Positions 1-10,823 of a DNA stretch of 64,000 nt are shown here, piece by piece. The translations under genes and the position numbers were made by a program. The notes below the pieces were generated by a model, which was not told the DNA's origin, ran no database searches, and saw only the letters and a program-made list of their open reading frames with translations. How positions within the stretch are numbered: the first letter of the stretch is position 1; each line of letters opens with the position of its first letter. The stretch comes from Isoperla grammatica (lineage: Eukaryota; Arthropoda; Insecta; Plecoptera; Perlodidae): NCBI GenBank assembly GCA_945910005.1, contig OX246741.1, positions 6,075,788 to 6,139,787 on the forward strand, written 5' to 3'.

Positions 1-217
1 GTGTATACAATGTATTTTCTGAAAATAACGTTTTTATTTTTGCAGTTTGCAAACACTTGCCATATTATGATTAGTATTTCCACATTAGCTTTGATGTTTC
101 ACTCACTTCTCTTTGCATGTGTTTCATCTCTTATAGCTACTAATCCCGTGTTCATAAGAACTCCGTTTAGTAAACCAACATTTTCGAAATAGAGTATTAT
201 GGGCTAGTTTAGCAGTG

Positions 218-560
218 AGCTAACTATTCATAGTTCCCACGTGACGTCACAGCGGCCATGATTGCGACACAATTGACGAGGACCAATCCTAGATCATTTG
301 CAAATACCAGTCAAATTTAATAAATAAGCGTAATTTTGAATGTAAAAGTGAACATAAGTAATAAATAAATAAACAATTACCACATATACCAATTTTATCT
401 CAAACACAGGCTGGATTTTAAAGAACTGAGAATTTATGTGTTCTACCACAACAGCCTTCAATTGTTTCTCCATGGTAACGTCAAAGGTTGATCACAAATG
501 TGGCCGCCACGCGAAAAGATGTGACGTACGTGCAACCTATGAATTGCGAATTGAATAGTT
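218..560. mobile_element. Short inverted-repeat element (MITE-like)
   Basis: The left end (ATTCATAG..CACGTGACGTCACA..GCGGCCAT) and the reverse complement of the right end (ATTCATAG..CACGTACGTCACA..GCGGCCAC) are imperfect terminal inverted repeats about 330 bp apart. There is no coding capacity. Superfamily is unassigned because I could not fix the target duplication. The stretches 1-217 and 561-1260 hold nothing I recognise. Confidence 0.4.
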
Positions 561-1260
561 ATGATAGTGTTGTATATGTACTTTGATGGTGTACACTCGT
601 GCTAAATGTTCTATTTCTGTTTGCCCCTAAGTTAACCCGTATTCTCTAGGTACCTACACGACCGTGAGCTTATGGTAATCTATTCATGTATTGTATTACC
701 TCCAGGCTGCAGGTCACATTGCATAAAACACGAGTATACACACATTACAAAGCAACAGGATTATGCAAATACCACGTGCTTTTTTATTTTAATTACCTTC
801 TGACATCAGAAAGCTACAGATTACTTTTGTGAGTAATTATATTTTCTCCCTTTTCTATTTTTCACTTCACAAGATTTTTTCTACCTCCATGTTGTGGTAT
901 AATCTAGCTTGCATTCCTCAGAGCTTTGCAGCATGGCTACATCAAAAGTAATTGAGATGAAAATGTCGTCAGAGCTGTAAGTTGATGGTAAGTTTGATGT
1001 TGGTGTTAAATAACTCAGTACGCGCAACGATGCAAACTTAGTATAAATGTGAGTTGAGACTATATACAGACAACAGTGGTTATAAAATGTACTGTCAAGG
1101 CCTCTACTAAGTCCATGCAACTCATCATAAGTCCCGTGGTACAAGTCAAGCCTTATACAAGAAGCCTTATAGCTACCTCACAATCACACATACATATATG
1201 AACCATTGATCAATATTGGAATATACCATTAATTCTTCAAGTGATCTAGAATCTTAGACT

Positions 1261-1775
1261 GAAGCTGAGATTTCAGTCAAGGATGTGCTCGGCGTGGCGC
1301 GGCGCGGATGAAGATTGCAGCCAATCAGCGTGCTCTATTTCTCAGCCGAGGAGAGCCGCGGATTTCTATCCGAGGATTGAAAATATTCAATATTTCAGCC
1401 GGCGAACTCCACGCTCGGCATGACGTCACTTTGAATGACCAATAAAAAATCGGGATAACGACAACAAACAAATAACTGAAGACTTTACCGAAAGATTATT
1501 GTTAGCTGTCGAAAAGAGATAAATCGTGTATAATATATTCCACAAACACTATACAAGTAATGTTTTGTGTGTTCAAGCGTGGAAGGACGTGGCGAAAGAT
1601 TGTAACAACACAGGTAAGCAAAACGACTAGGCCTAGGCTAGGCCTACGGCCCTAAGCCTAGGCCATAGATAGCGCATCGTGCAATCTGCAAGTGAAATGG
1701 CTGGCGAGGAGAATCCGCGCCACGCCACGCCGCGCCACGCCGAGCACATCCTCGACTGAAATCGCAGCTTTAGTT
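1261..1775. mobile_element. DNA-transposon relic with GC-rich terminal inverted repeats, PIF/Harbinger-like
   Basis: A terminal inverted repeat of about 45 bp begins AAGCTGAGATTTCAGTC at the left and reads AAGCTGCGATTTCAGTC on the opposite strand at the right. It continues into a shared GGATGTGCTCGGCGTGG core. The interior carries a broken MADF-like exon. Harbinger elements often encode a MADF/Myb-like DNA-binding protein, so that superfamily is the best guess. The flanks do not show a clean 3-bp duplication, so the assignment is tentative. Confidence 0.5.
1481..1613 (+). pseudogene. Broken MADF-like domain exon inside the transposon relic
   Basis: Read in the frame starting at 1481, the translation is DFTERLLLAVEKR, then a stop, then a frame containing IVYNIFHKHY and VQAWKDVAKDCNNT, followed by a GTAAGC splice donor at 1614. 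The pattern (an opening hydrophobic/charged helix, then AWKDVAKD) matches MADF DNA-binding domains, which occur in transposon-encoded and host proteins. The internal stop and lack of an upstream in-frame ATG show it is dead. The match is from memory of the family, not a search. Confidence 0.5.
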
Positions 1776-1789
1776 AATCACGATCGTGT

Positions 1790-1916
1790 AGATAACAATG
1801 TACAACAATTAAAAACTCGCTTTCAAATGGTATGTCAAGGCTTCGATTGCATTGTTGTCATTGAAGATTTAGGAGACCGTGGTTAAAACCTATCTAAGGG
1901 TTCTAGATACTTTCAA
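1790..1916. mobile_element. Partial MITE related to the copies at 2466, 10656, 18909 and 41578
   Basis: The segment contains TTGTCATTGAAGATTTAGGAGACCGTG followed by ACCTATCTAAGGGTTCTAGATA (split here for reading), the same terminal motif order seen in the promoter-proximal MITEs at the other positions. It looks truncated on its left side. No coding potential. Confidence 0.4.
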
Positions 1917-2148
1917 ATAGGTATATTGGGGCTCAGAAGTTTATCTTTTATTTACATTTATATCCGGCATAAGAAAAAAATACTACAAAGGTATATTATA
2001 AACATTTATCTTGCTTGCTTCTGTACAAATCACACAAAAGCATTTTGCAGGTAAGCTGGTGTAAAACGGTCCATTAACTGTTTTTCTAAAATGACGGTCC
2101 CAAGTCCACTGATATACTGACCTTGGTTTCAGTCATTGACCCTGATCA

Positions 2149-2275
2149 CTCAACAATAGGTAACAGATGGTTTGCAACACTCGTAACAAGATAACAATAT
2201 TGTTCAAGTGTCACAAATTTCCAATTTTTAGAATCTCGACAAAGATTAGAAACTAGGGAAGATAGTTCATCCATA
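2149..2275 (-). CDS. Small ORF of unknown function, divergent from gene A and duplicated upstream of genes B, D and E
   Basis: On the minus strand an ATG opens a frame of about 42 codons beginning MDELSSLVSNL, containing KNWKFVTLEQYCYLVTSVAN and ending LPIVE then TGA. Related frames with the same stop occur on the opposite strand to the neighbouring gene upstream of genes B (about 10930-11060) and D (about 19222-19359). A 5'-shortened version lies upstream of gene E (about 26938-27024). I do not recognise the protein. It may be a terminal exon, a transposon coding remnant, or chance: the duplications are recent, so shared sequence is weak evidence of selection. Confidence 0.25.
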
Positions 2276-2380
2276 TAGGAATTCGTATGCGCGTGTCTGA
2301 GCAAAATTTTCGAAGTCCGACGTGTAGTTCGAATTCTCACCGCAAGAACTCGCTCTTTCAAAAGTTTAAAACAGCGGGAA

Positions 2381-2456
2381 CAAGGTCAACTTGATCTCCG
2401 CCTAGCAGAGGCTCGTCGAACTGAGCCTCCGCTAGGCGGAGATCAAGTAGACCTTG
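2381..2456. mobile_element. 76-bp foldback miniature transposon with 8-bp target duplication
   Basis: Two 34-base arms (2381-2414 and 2423-2456, ends CAAGGTCAACTTGATC / GATCAAGTAGACCTTG) form a near-perfect hairpin around an 8-base loop. Identical 8-bp direct repeats agcgggaa flank it (2373-2380 and 2457-2464). The paralogous spacers of genes B and D (near 10830 and 19130) have one uninterrupted copy of this site, so it is a true insertion after duplication. An 8-bp duplication fits hAT-type transposition. Confidence 0.75.
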
Positions 2457-2465
2457 AGCGGGAAC

Positions 2466-2678
2466 CTCAAAAACTATCTAAGGCCCTTTGAATGATCATC
2501 ATCACGGTCTTCTAAATCGTAATTTGCGATAAAATCAAGGTTAGTAGATGAAGATCTTGTATGCATCATTGAACCTTGATATAACACTTGAAAGCTGAGT
2601 TTTTATTGATGTCATTGAAGATATAGAAGACCGTGATGATACTCATATAAAGGGTTCTAGGTTCTAGATAGTCTTTGA
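2466..2678. mobile_element. MITE in the upstream flank of gene A
   Basis: Terminal inverted repeats read TCAAAAACTATCTA at the left and, on the opposite strand, TCAAAGACTATCTA at the right. Each is followed by a shared inner block ATCATCACGGTCTTCTA. The same element stands at the equivalent place upstream of genes B and D, so it was present before the array expanded. It carries no protein-coding frame. Confidence 0.6.
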
Positions 2679-3101
2679 ATGCCAGAACCGAGTTCAAATA
2701 TATCCCGCCAGAGGGCAACGAAGTTTAATCGTTCTGAGCTAGCGCTCCTGGCGGTGAGAATTCGAACTAGTGGTGAGAATTGAAATTTTCGACAAAACTC
2801 GCGCAGATATTTTAACACGGCGATGAAACATCTTCCCCACTCAGTAATCTTTGAGAGTTTATTTTATTCTTTGTTGTTTGGTCAACTTGTAGAGATTTCT
2901 TCAAGGTGGTAGTGAAGTCTCCAAGTGGTGGGAGTAAAGTCTCCTAACCTTGGTCGAAGATGATCGGACAATAACGCTATGTACAAGATAACCCGCAGAT
3001 GCGATACAATGTAACATTAGGATACAATCGAAGATTTAACTACCGATTAATTATTATCTATAATATTGTAACTGCGTAAATAATGTGAAGTGGTTATAAT
3101 T
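2679..3101. other. Upstream flank of gene A
   Basis: This is duplicated spacer DNA, matching in inverse orientation 10240-10655 and 18500-18908. It holds paired short blocks such as GAGACTTTACTCCCACC and CTTGAAGAAATCTC in those copies. No gene is visible; distal regulatory sequence is possible but not shown. Confidence 0.5.
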
Positions 3102-3193
3102 GATATAAGGTCGGCGTTTGACAGTTTACCGATCACACAAGTTTTGACACTCGGTTGAAAAACTAAGTGATTTCGATCACTCTCCGGGCCAAC
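3102..3193 (+). promoter_or_regulatory. Core promoter and 5' leader of gene A
   Basis: A TATA-like GATATAAG lies at 3102-3109, 85 bp before the ATG; gene B has the same motif at the same distance. The predicted leader carries AGTGAT-TTCG-ATCACT (3166-3181), a perfect 6-bp stem with a four-base loop, 12 nt before the start codon. Confidence 0.65.
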
Positions 3194-4902
3194 ATGAGAG
3201 GTGAGTAAAAGAACGCTAATATTGACATTAACGTTTCGAATAGTTATTAATATATGATAAGGCATAGAAAGTTGATCCGTACAAACTTTCAGTACTCTAA
3301 AATTTGATTAGTTACAATAATAAAATGTATGCATCTAGAGTTTATTATATTGATTTGTGTAACAAGTATGGAAATACCAGGCATCTTCGATCGTTACCGG
3401 ATGATGTGTTATAACAAAGAAAATAGAGACTCAATGAGGAAAATAGGAGGAATATTCGAGTCCATTTACATTTTATAATATTAGAACAAAAAAAAACGAA
3501 TATTTAAAAGTCCGTATTCTTCCTACAAGAGATTTAGAACCTCTTACAGTCTTTTAAAGAACAGTCAATGAAAACAATCGTTATATTATTGCAAATAAAA
3601 GAATAAAACAAATATGCAATTTCCAAGATAATAGGGGTACGTTGTACTTTCGTTTGAATGTTTCTTTGTTCTGATAAATATTTCCGTTTATCGAGTGTTA
3701 TACTTTAATAATGAAGGTGTGTTGCAACAGCATACCTCAAAACATTTGAAAAGCCGAAATATTGATTGGAACAAAGACACATTTAAGAAATAGCACTAAA
3801 CTCTTTAGGATATCTCATATTTTGTTGTACGTTGTGACCATTCTAAAGCAGTTTGAAGGAATTTTACCAGATACAAATCTATCGTTCCGCACTTCCGCAG
3901 GGTAGGAGGATATACAAGCTTAGTAAGCACGTTTAGTCCTGTGAAGTGTTGTTATTAGTTAGGTAGAGACAATTCATAGAGTAGCAGTTTACTCTGCTCT
4001 CACCATTCTCACTAGAGCATCAGTCCTTGTTCATCCCCCCCCCCCCTTACTTGGTTATCTTAGTGCGTGGATATAAAATGCATACATAGATTCGTACATT
4101 TATTTTGTAATTAGTATACTAGTTCACAAAATTCTTAACTTGCGTGGTGAGGAACAAAACTGTGTTTCATTCCTTAACATACAACGAATGGTTCCATTGT
4201 GTTTCAGGACTATCGTGTTTCACCGTCCTGGCACTAGTGTCGTGTTGGTCTTGCGCACATTGCGCCACGACCGAAGCAAACCCCGACCTCCCTGACTGTC
4301 ACGGGACAACCGACACCCTTCTCCCCCATCCGACCAACTGTACCGTGTTCTACGAGTGTCTAGCGGGTATACCCTACCCGATCAGTTGCTATCCAGGCCT
4401 GTGGTGGAACCAAGAGATCCTGGCTTGCGATTGGCCGCTGCAGTCCGGATGCATCCCCGGAGGTACCCGACCTCCCACGGAGCCGAGCACCACCCCGGCA
4501 GGTTCGACCACCGCGAGACCCCCCACCGAGCCCCCCGCAGGTCTCCCCAACAGCTGCCCCGCCGAGGACGTCGAGGGAGAGGTCATAAGACTCCCCCACG
4601 AGAACTGTAATTTGTACTACCGCTGCGGCAACGGTGGTGTCACTTTGTTCGCATGCCCGCCTGAGGAACACTTCAGCCCCACGAAGAGGGTGTGTCGTGA
4701 CAGGAGAGTAGCCGGCTGTGACCGCTGTCCGCCCGTCGACGAGGAGGGCGAAGAGGTTCGTCTGCCGCACGAGACTGACTGTCATCGCTACTACCTGTGC
4801 CACAAGGGGGAGAAGGAACTCTTCCAATGCCGCAATGACTGGCACCTTAGCAGGGTGGCGAGAGAATGCATGGAACCAGAACTTGCCAAATGTGCGTCTT
4901 AG
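3194..4902 (+). CDS. Gene A: secreted chitin-binding protein, three CBM14 domains
   Basis: Exon 1 codes only ATGAGAG (3194-3200) before a GTGAGT donor. Exon 2 begins at 4208 after a TTTCAG acceptor and runs to the stop. The joined frame gives a 233-residue protein with signal peptide MRGLSCFTVLALVSCW. CBM14 domains of six cysteines each lie near residues 33-84, 119-173 and 176-231, with a Pro/Thr linker at about 85-118. The last two domains carry FSPTKRVC and WHLSR motifs that define the C-terminal pair of this family. CBM14 domains bind chitin through aromatic residues held by three disulfides, so this is probably an extracellular chitin-matrix protein. Polyadenylation signal AATAAA is at 4963-4968. 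It lacks the N-terminal SPTHIPHPTDC-type domain present in genes B, C and E. The longer frame opening at 4144 is intron read-through. Confidence 0.85.
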
Positions 4903-5035
4903 TTTATATATTGATTGTTACCTTAATTGAATCCTGTTTAATTCATCAAATTGTTATCGGCAAATAAAGTACAATTTATAATATATGCTATCACCTGCAT
5001 CAGCTTGCCTCCTTAACAATGATTCCCCTCCAAAT

Positions 5036-5195
5036 ACTGCTACCTTATCGTAGTGGGCAGGTGAGTGTGTGCTTTGCTGATCCTGAGAGCTAGGCCGGCG
5101 GAAGCGTATGAAGGGCCACCACATCTGGACAGGTCGAGGGGGAAAAGCCAGACGAAAGGAAGTCCACGTTCACATATCTCACTTTTCTCATCCTG
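5036..5195 (+). repeat. SINE-like repeat in the 3' flank of gene A (3'-truncated)
   Basis: The block CTGAGAGCTAGGCCGGCGG..GAAGCGTATGAAGGGCC..AAAGGAAGTCCACG recurs 3' of genes B, C and E on the same strand as each gene. In those copies it ends in a GACGTCATAT..CTTGTCGAGTAC tail that resembles the ends of the repeats at 49130 and 58300. Identification as a SINE is inferred from this tail. Confidence 0.4.
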
Positions 5196-5604
5196 TACGT
5201 CATTCATTTCCACAATCATTTCCATGCAGCTGGTTATAATCAAATATGTGCGGTTAAATAACTAAATAACTAAGTTGAAAGAAACCGGCGGGCATTCAAA
5301 CCACTTCTCCCGGCGAGAGCGAACACTAAACGGTCTATGAATATACATCAGTGACACCACAACTAATACATCACTATCCACTGTATGCGGCCGCGTTCTC
5401 ACACGTAGCGCTTATATACGTCATCGGTGTTACGTCATATCCGTCACCTCTCACGTTAAACTGGACACGTAGAAGTTCGTGGTTTGTAAGTTAATCCGTT
5501 TGTATTTCACTAACCCAGTTGTCTGGAGGGTGTGTTGTCTAATTACTTTGTTCATGTGTCCCGTGCCCTGTGAGGGAAGGACGAAAGGGCAAACAAAGAA
5601 ATAA
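5196..5604. other. Downstream flank of unit A
   Basis: Duplicated spacer, inverse of 12300-12600 and 21840-22040/22728-22850. It includes GCGGCCGC (around 5388) and ACCCAGTTGTCTGGAGGGTG. No gene seen. Confidence 0.5.
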
Positions 5605-5967
<363 letters not shown>

Positions 5968-5976
<9 letters not shown>

Positions 5977-7554
5977 TGTCAAATAAACCCGGCACCTCCA
6001 CCACAATACCAATGTTGACTTGTAGTTCCTTTTCTGTCCACGACGAATACAATGTTCAGTACGGAATATGATGTTTTTCACAAGACTTTAAGAGTTTGTT
6101 TTCTTTATGAAGATCTAGTTTCGGGAAAAATGTGCCGAACGTTTTTATAAAAGATAACTTTTAAAAATACAATTTCTAACAGTTGGCCATTGAGATAGGG
6201 TATTTAATCTAAAAGTTCAAGACGCATAGGAATGTTTTCTTTTAAGATGTATTCTTCCAATGATTCAAGTTTTTAAAGGTTCTAACTTTAAATATAACCT
6301 TGCCCTAAACAGAAATTTATTCACTTAAGAATATCATAAATTGGTTATCATTTTCTCGAGAACCATTGACTTAACTAGTTTTTATAACTTAGTTAAACCC
6401 ATAACACGTTTTTGCTACGTAAGTAATTAAGCCAACAAATTGACCTGTCACACAAACCTATAAACCCGTTCTAAAATCCTCAATTATCCTCACCTCGAGC
6501 TACAGCTTGTCCTTGTTTATACGAACAATCAACGACTTTCAAAAATGAAAACTCATTTAAAATTACTCTCCAAAAAAGCTAATTTTAAACTTTCAACATT
6601 TAAAACTTGTTGTTTTGAATTAGAATTCAATTAAACAACAGCTGTAACAAATGTTAGCGTTTAAACAGTGAATTTCTCGGGGTAGTTATCGCACCTCTCA
6701 TAAAAAATTTCTAAATCTATATTATGGCTTATATACAGGTTGCCAGTTACAAACGGGCCGATGTTTCTACATGATACGCAAAGTAACGGGATTAGAACCA
6801 GATTCAAACATGATTTAAACCTTTGTTTAAGTCGTCTACATGCTACACTTTACAGAATGCTACTTTTAAATCTGAGTAATACAATTAATCTTAATAAGCT
6901 ATTACACTTCAGTGATCTGTGTACTCAAAAACATCATTCTGTTGTATGTGTTTATACTTCGTTTTTGGAATGGGGTGTTAATTTTACATTTTGTGTACAT
7001 ATAACTATAATTATACCTATAATTATAACTATAATTATGATTATTTAACAGCACATATTTGATTATAACCAGCTGCATGGAGGTAACTGTGATGTTAGCG
7101 ATAACTTCACATAATAATGTACATAATAAATTAAAGCACCGAAACAATTCGTCTGGTAATAGGTTTTTTATCCTCTTCACACCAGCATTTATGATACTAA
7201 CGTTATCTCTTTAGAAACTGTCCATTTTTGTATAAAATAAGTTTTCTGTTGAGAAATTTACACTCTCTTCTTTCAACGTTTTGGGAAGTAAAAATAAAGA
7301 TATAAAACTAATTATGACAAGAATTCACCCTCCCCCAGTAACGTGTTTTTTCTTACGTAGAGTTAACTAAGTATTAATTTAAAGTTTACAAAGACTTGAG
7401 CAATAAAACGTTATTAAACATTACAATTTAATTAAGGAGGTTCCAAACACCTTAGGGAAAGTTGTGTTCTTGCAAAGGCCTACAGGGAAGATTGTATCGC
7501 AGAAAAAACATGTACATATGTACGTGTACAATACACACTCAAAGACAGCAGTAC
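5968..7554. other. Inversion junction between unit A and unit B
   Basis: 5968-6330 matches, in inverse, the upstream flank at about 11740-12060. From about 6920 the sequence matches in direct orientation the 3' flank of gene C (12757 on) and gene E (22945 on), including the ACTATAATTATA palindromic tract. The 6330-6920 interval looks unique and should contain the breakpoint. No gene is seen. Confidence 0.5.
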
Positions 7555-7800
7555 CTGGAGGCACCTGGAGGGTACTCGACAAGTATGATTATATATGACG
7601 TCAGAGGATGTTTGGAAGAACGGAACAAATAGGACGTAAAGGATAGGAAGAGTGAGATGGGTTGACGTGGACTTCCTTTCGTCTGGCTTCTCCCCCTCGA
7701 CCTGTTCGGATGTGGTGGCCCTTCATACGCTTCCGCCGGCCTAGCTCTCAGGATCAGCAAAGCACACACACACCTGCCCACTACGATAAGGTAGCAGTAC
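7555..7800 (-). repeat. SINE-like repeat in the 3' flank of gene B
   Basis: Minus-strand copy of the repeat seen after genes A, C and E. It opens at GGTAGCAGTAC side (7800) and ends at GACGTCATAT..TTGTCGAGTACC (about 7570-7600). A reading frame of about 80 codons across it persists in other copies, but this follows from recent duplication. Confidence 0.4.
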
Positions 7801-7931
7801 TTGGAAGGGAATCATTGTTAAGGTGGCAACCTAATGCAAGTGATGGAATATATTATAAAGTGTTCTTTATTTGCCGATAACAATTTGATGAATTAAACAG
7901 GATTTATTTAAGATAACAATCAATATATCAA

Positions 7932-10139
7932 CTAAGAAGCACATTTGGCAAGTTCTGGTTCCATGCATTCTCTCGCCGCCCTGCTAAGGTGCCAGTCATT
8001 GCGGCACTGGAAGAGTTCCCTCTCTCCCTTGTTGCACAGGTAGTAGCGATGACAGTCAGTCTCGTGCGGCAGACGAACCTCTTCGCCCTCCTCGTCGACG
8101 GGCGGACAGCTGTCACAGCCGGCTACTCGCCTGTCACGACACACCCTCTTCGTGGGGCTGAAGTGTTCCTCAGACGGGCATGCGAACAAAGTGACACCAC
8201 CGTTGCCGCAGCGGTAGTAGAACCTACAGTTCTCGTGGGGGAGTCTAATGACCTCCCCCTCGACGTCCTCGGTGGGGCAGCTGTTGGGGAGACCTGCGGG
8301 GGGCTCGGTGGGGGGTCCCGCGGTGGTCGAACCTGCCGGGGTTGTGTTCGGCTCCGTGGGAGGTCGGGTAGCTCCGGGGGTGCATTCGGACTCCAGCGGC
8401 CAATCACAAACCAGGATCTCTTGGTGCCACCAGAGGCCAGGAGGGCAACTGAGCGGGTAGGGTACTCCCTCTAGACACTTGTAGAACATGGTGCAGTCGG
8501 TCGGATGGGGGAGAAGGGTGTCAGATGTTCCGTGGCAGTCTGGGAGGTCGGTGTTCCCGTCGGTCGTGGATTCACCCCCGGTTGAACCCTCAGTAGGCAG
8601 TGTGGATTCACCCCCGGTTGTACCTACAGTATTCGCTGTTGTTGAGCTGCCAGCGGGACAATCCACGTACTGTGGAAGGTTACAGCCCTCTAATTCGACA
8701 TCCCACCACAGACCGGTTGGACAATTTTGCAAGATGGCCTGGCCGTTAACACAGGTGTAGTACATGCTGCATTTGGTCGGGTGGGGGATGTGAGTGGGGG
8801 AATCGTCTCCACACAGGACGGGGGTGGTAGTTTTTATTGCTACAGTAGTCGTGGGTGTAGGGCTTGAAGTGTCCATGGTGGGGGTTGTAGTTGGTTTGGG
8901 GCTGGTCGAGGACGCTGCCGCACAGATTGAGTGTTCCGGTAGGTCACAGCCCTCTATGGCGACATCCCACCACAGACCTGGAGCGCAGTATTGCAGGATG
9001 GCCTGGCCGTTAGTGCAGGTGTAGTACTTGGTGCAGTCGGTAGGGTGCGGGATGTGGGTGGGGGAGCCGATGCCGCAGTCGGGGACGTCTGCGCAGGCGC
9101 AACACGACACTAGCGCCATGACGGTGAAACACGATAGTCCTGAAACACAATGGAACCCTTGGAATGAAGCACAGTTTCGTTCCTCACCACGCAAGCTAAG
9201 AATTTGTATTTAAAGAATTTTGTGAACTAGTATAGTAATTATTACAAAATAAATGGACGAACTTATGTATACATTTTATATCCACACACTTGGTGAACCA
9301 AGTAAGGGGGGGGGGGGGGGGGATGAACAAGGACTGATGCTCTAGTGAGAGTGGTGAGAGCAGTGTAAACTGCTACTCTATGAATTGTCTCTACGTAACT
9401 AATTACAACATTCCACAGGACTAAACGTACTTACTAAGCTTGTATATCCTCCCACCCTGCGGAAGTGCGGAACGATGGATTTGTATCTGGTAAAATTGCT
9501 TCAAACTGCTTTAAGCTGGTCACAACGTACAACAAAATATGAGATATCCCAGAGAGTTTTGTACGATTTCTGAAATGTTTCGGCTTTTCAAATGTTTTGA
9601 GGTATGCTGTTGCAACACACCCTTATGATTAAATTAGAACATTCGATATACGGAAATATTTATCAGAAAACAAAGAAAAAGCCAAACGAAAGTACAACGT
9701 AGGCCTATTATCTAGAAAATTGCATATTTTGTTTTATTTTTTATTTGCAATAGTAGAACGATTGTTTTCATTGACTGTTCTTAAAAAGACTGTTAGAGGT
9801 TCTAAATCTCTCGTGGGAAGGACACCGACTTTAACATATTCGTTTTTTTTGCTCGAATATTATTAAATATAAATGAACTTCGAAAATTCCACCCATTCTC
9901 CTCATTGAGTCTCTATTTTCTATGTTTTAACAAATCATCCGGTAACGAAGACGCCTGGTATTTTCTTACTGGTTACACAAATCAATATAATAAACTCTAT
10001 ACATACATTTTATTATTATAACTAATCATATTTTAGAGTACTGAAAGTTTGAACGGATCAACTTTCTATGCCTTATTATATATTAATAATTATTCGAAAC
10101 GTTAATGTCAATATTAGCGTTCTTTTACTCACCTCTCAT
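7932..10139 (-). CDS. Gene B: secreted chitin-binding protein, five CBM14 domains
   Basis: Exon 1 is the seven bases ATGAGAG (10139-10133) with a GTGAGT donor; exon 2 is 9139-7932 after a TTTCAG acceptor. The 404-residue product starts MRGLSCFTVMALVSCC, a clear signal peptide. Six-cysteine domains lie near residues 24-75, 112-163, 204-255, 290-344 and 347-402. The first two are SPTHIPHPT-type with a GLWW core, the third is TLLPHPTDC-type, and the last two are the FSPTKRVC / WHLSR pair shared with A, C, E, H and I. Thr/Pro linkers separate them and could be O-glycosylated. It has the most domains in the window. A TTTATT (AATAAA on the coding strand) lies at 7866-7871. Predicted role: multivalent binding of chitin fibres outside the cell. 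Confidence 0.87.
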
Positions 10140-10231
10140 GTTGGCCCGGAGAGTGATCGAAATCACTTAGTTTTTCAACCGAGTGTCAAAACTTGTGTGA
10201 TCTGTTAACTGCTAAACACCGATCTTATATC
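10140..10231 (-). promoter_or_regulatory. Core promoter and 5' leader of gene B
   Basis: GATATAAG on the minus strand (10231-10224) stands 85 bp before the ATG, exactly as in gene A. The leader has the AGTGAT-TTCG-ATCACT hairpin (10152-10167). Confidence 0.65.
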
Positions 10232-10655
10232 AATTTTAACCACTTCACATTATTTTTTACGCAGTTACAATATTATAGATAATAATTAATCGGTAGTTAA
10301 ATCTTCGATTGTATCCTAATGTTACATGTATCGCGGCTGCGGCGTATCTTGTACATAGCGTTATTGTCCGATCATCTTGCACCAAGGTTAGGAGACTTTA
10401 CTCCCACCACTTGGAGACTTCACTACCACCTTGAAGAAATCTCTTCAAGGTGACCAAAAAACAACGAATAAAATAAACTCTCAAAGTTTTCTGAGTTGGA
10501 AAGATGTTTCATCGCCGTGTTAAAATATCTGCGTGAGTTATGTCGAAAAATTCAATTCTCACCACTAGTTTGAATTCTCACCGCAAGGAGCGCTAGCTCA
10601 GCACGTTAAAACTTCGTTGCCCTCTGGCGGGATATATTTGAACTCGGTTCTGGCA

Positions 10656-10823
10656 TTCAAAAACTATCTAGAACTCTTTGTATGAGTATCATCACGGTTT
10701 AACTGTTATATCAAGGTTCATTGATGCATACAAGATCGTCATCTACTAACCTTGATTTTATCGCACATAAAGATTTAGATGACCGTGATGATAATCATAA
10801 AATGGGCCTTAGATAGTTTTTGA
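10656..10823. mobile_element. MITE upstream of gene B
   Basis: Ends TTCAAAAACTATCTA and TAGATAGTTTTTGA are inverted. It is the paralogue of the elements at 2466 and 18909 but internally shorter than the gene A and gene D copies: it lacks the TCTTCTATATCTTCAATGAC-type block. Confidence 0.6.

Noticed and set aside
4144..4207. N-terminal extension of gene A starting MVRNKTVF, and similar ones for B, H and I
   Set aside because: They precede a clean acceptor and break the signal peptide; the ATGARRG exon upstream gives a proper one.
4360..4845. Antisense frame of 161 codons over gene A, with equivalents over B, C and E
   Set aside because: It is the shadow of GC-rich conserved coding sequence; the sense frame explains the conservation and has the signal peptide and cysteine pattern.
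7555..7781. Small gene with CALLILRARPAEAYEGPPH repeated after four genes
   Set aside because: It lies in the SINE-like 3' repeat, is truncated differently in each copy and has no signal or domain; recent duplication explains its persistence.
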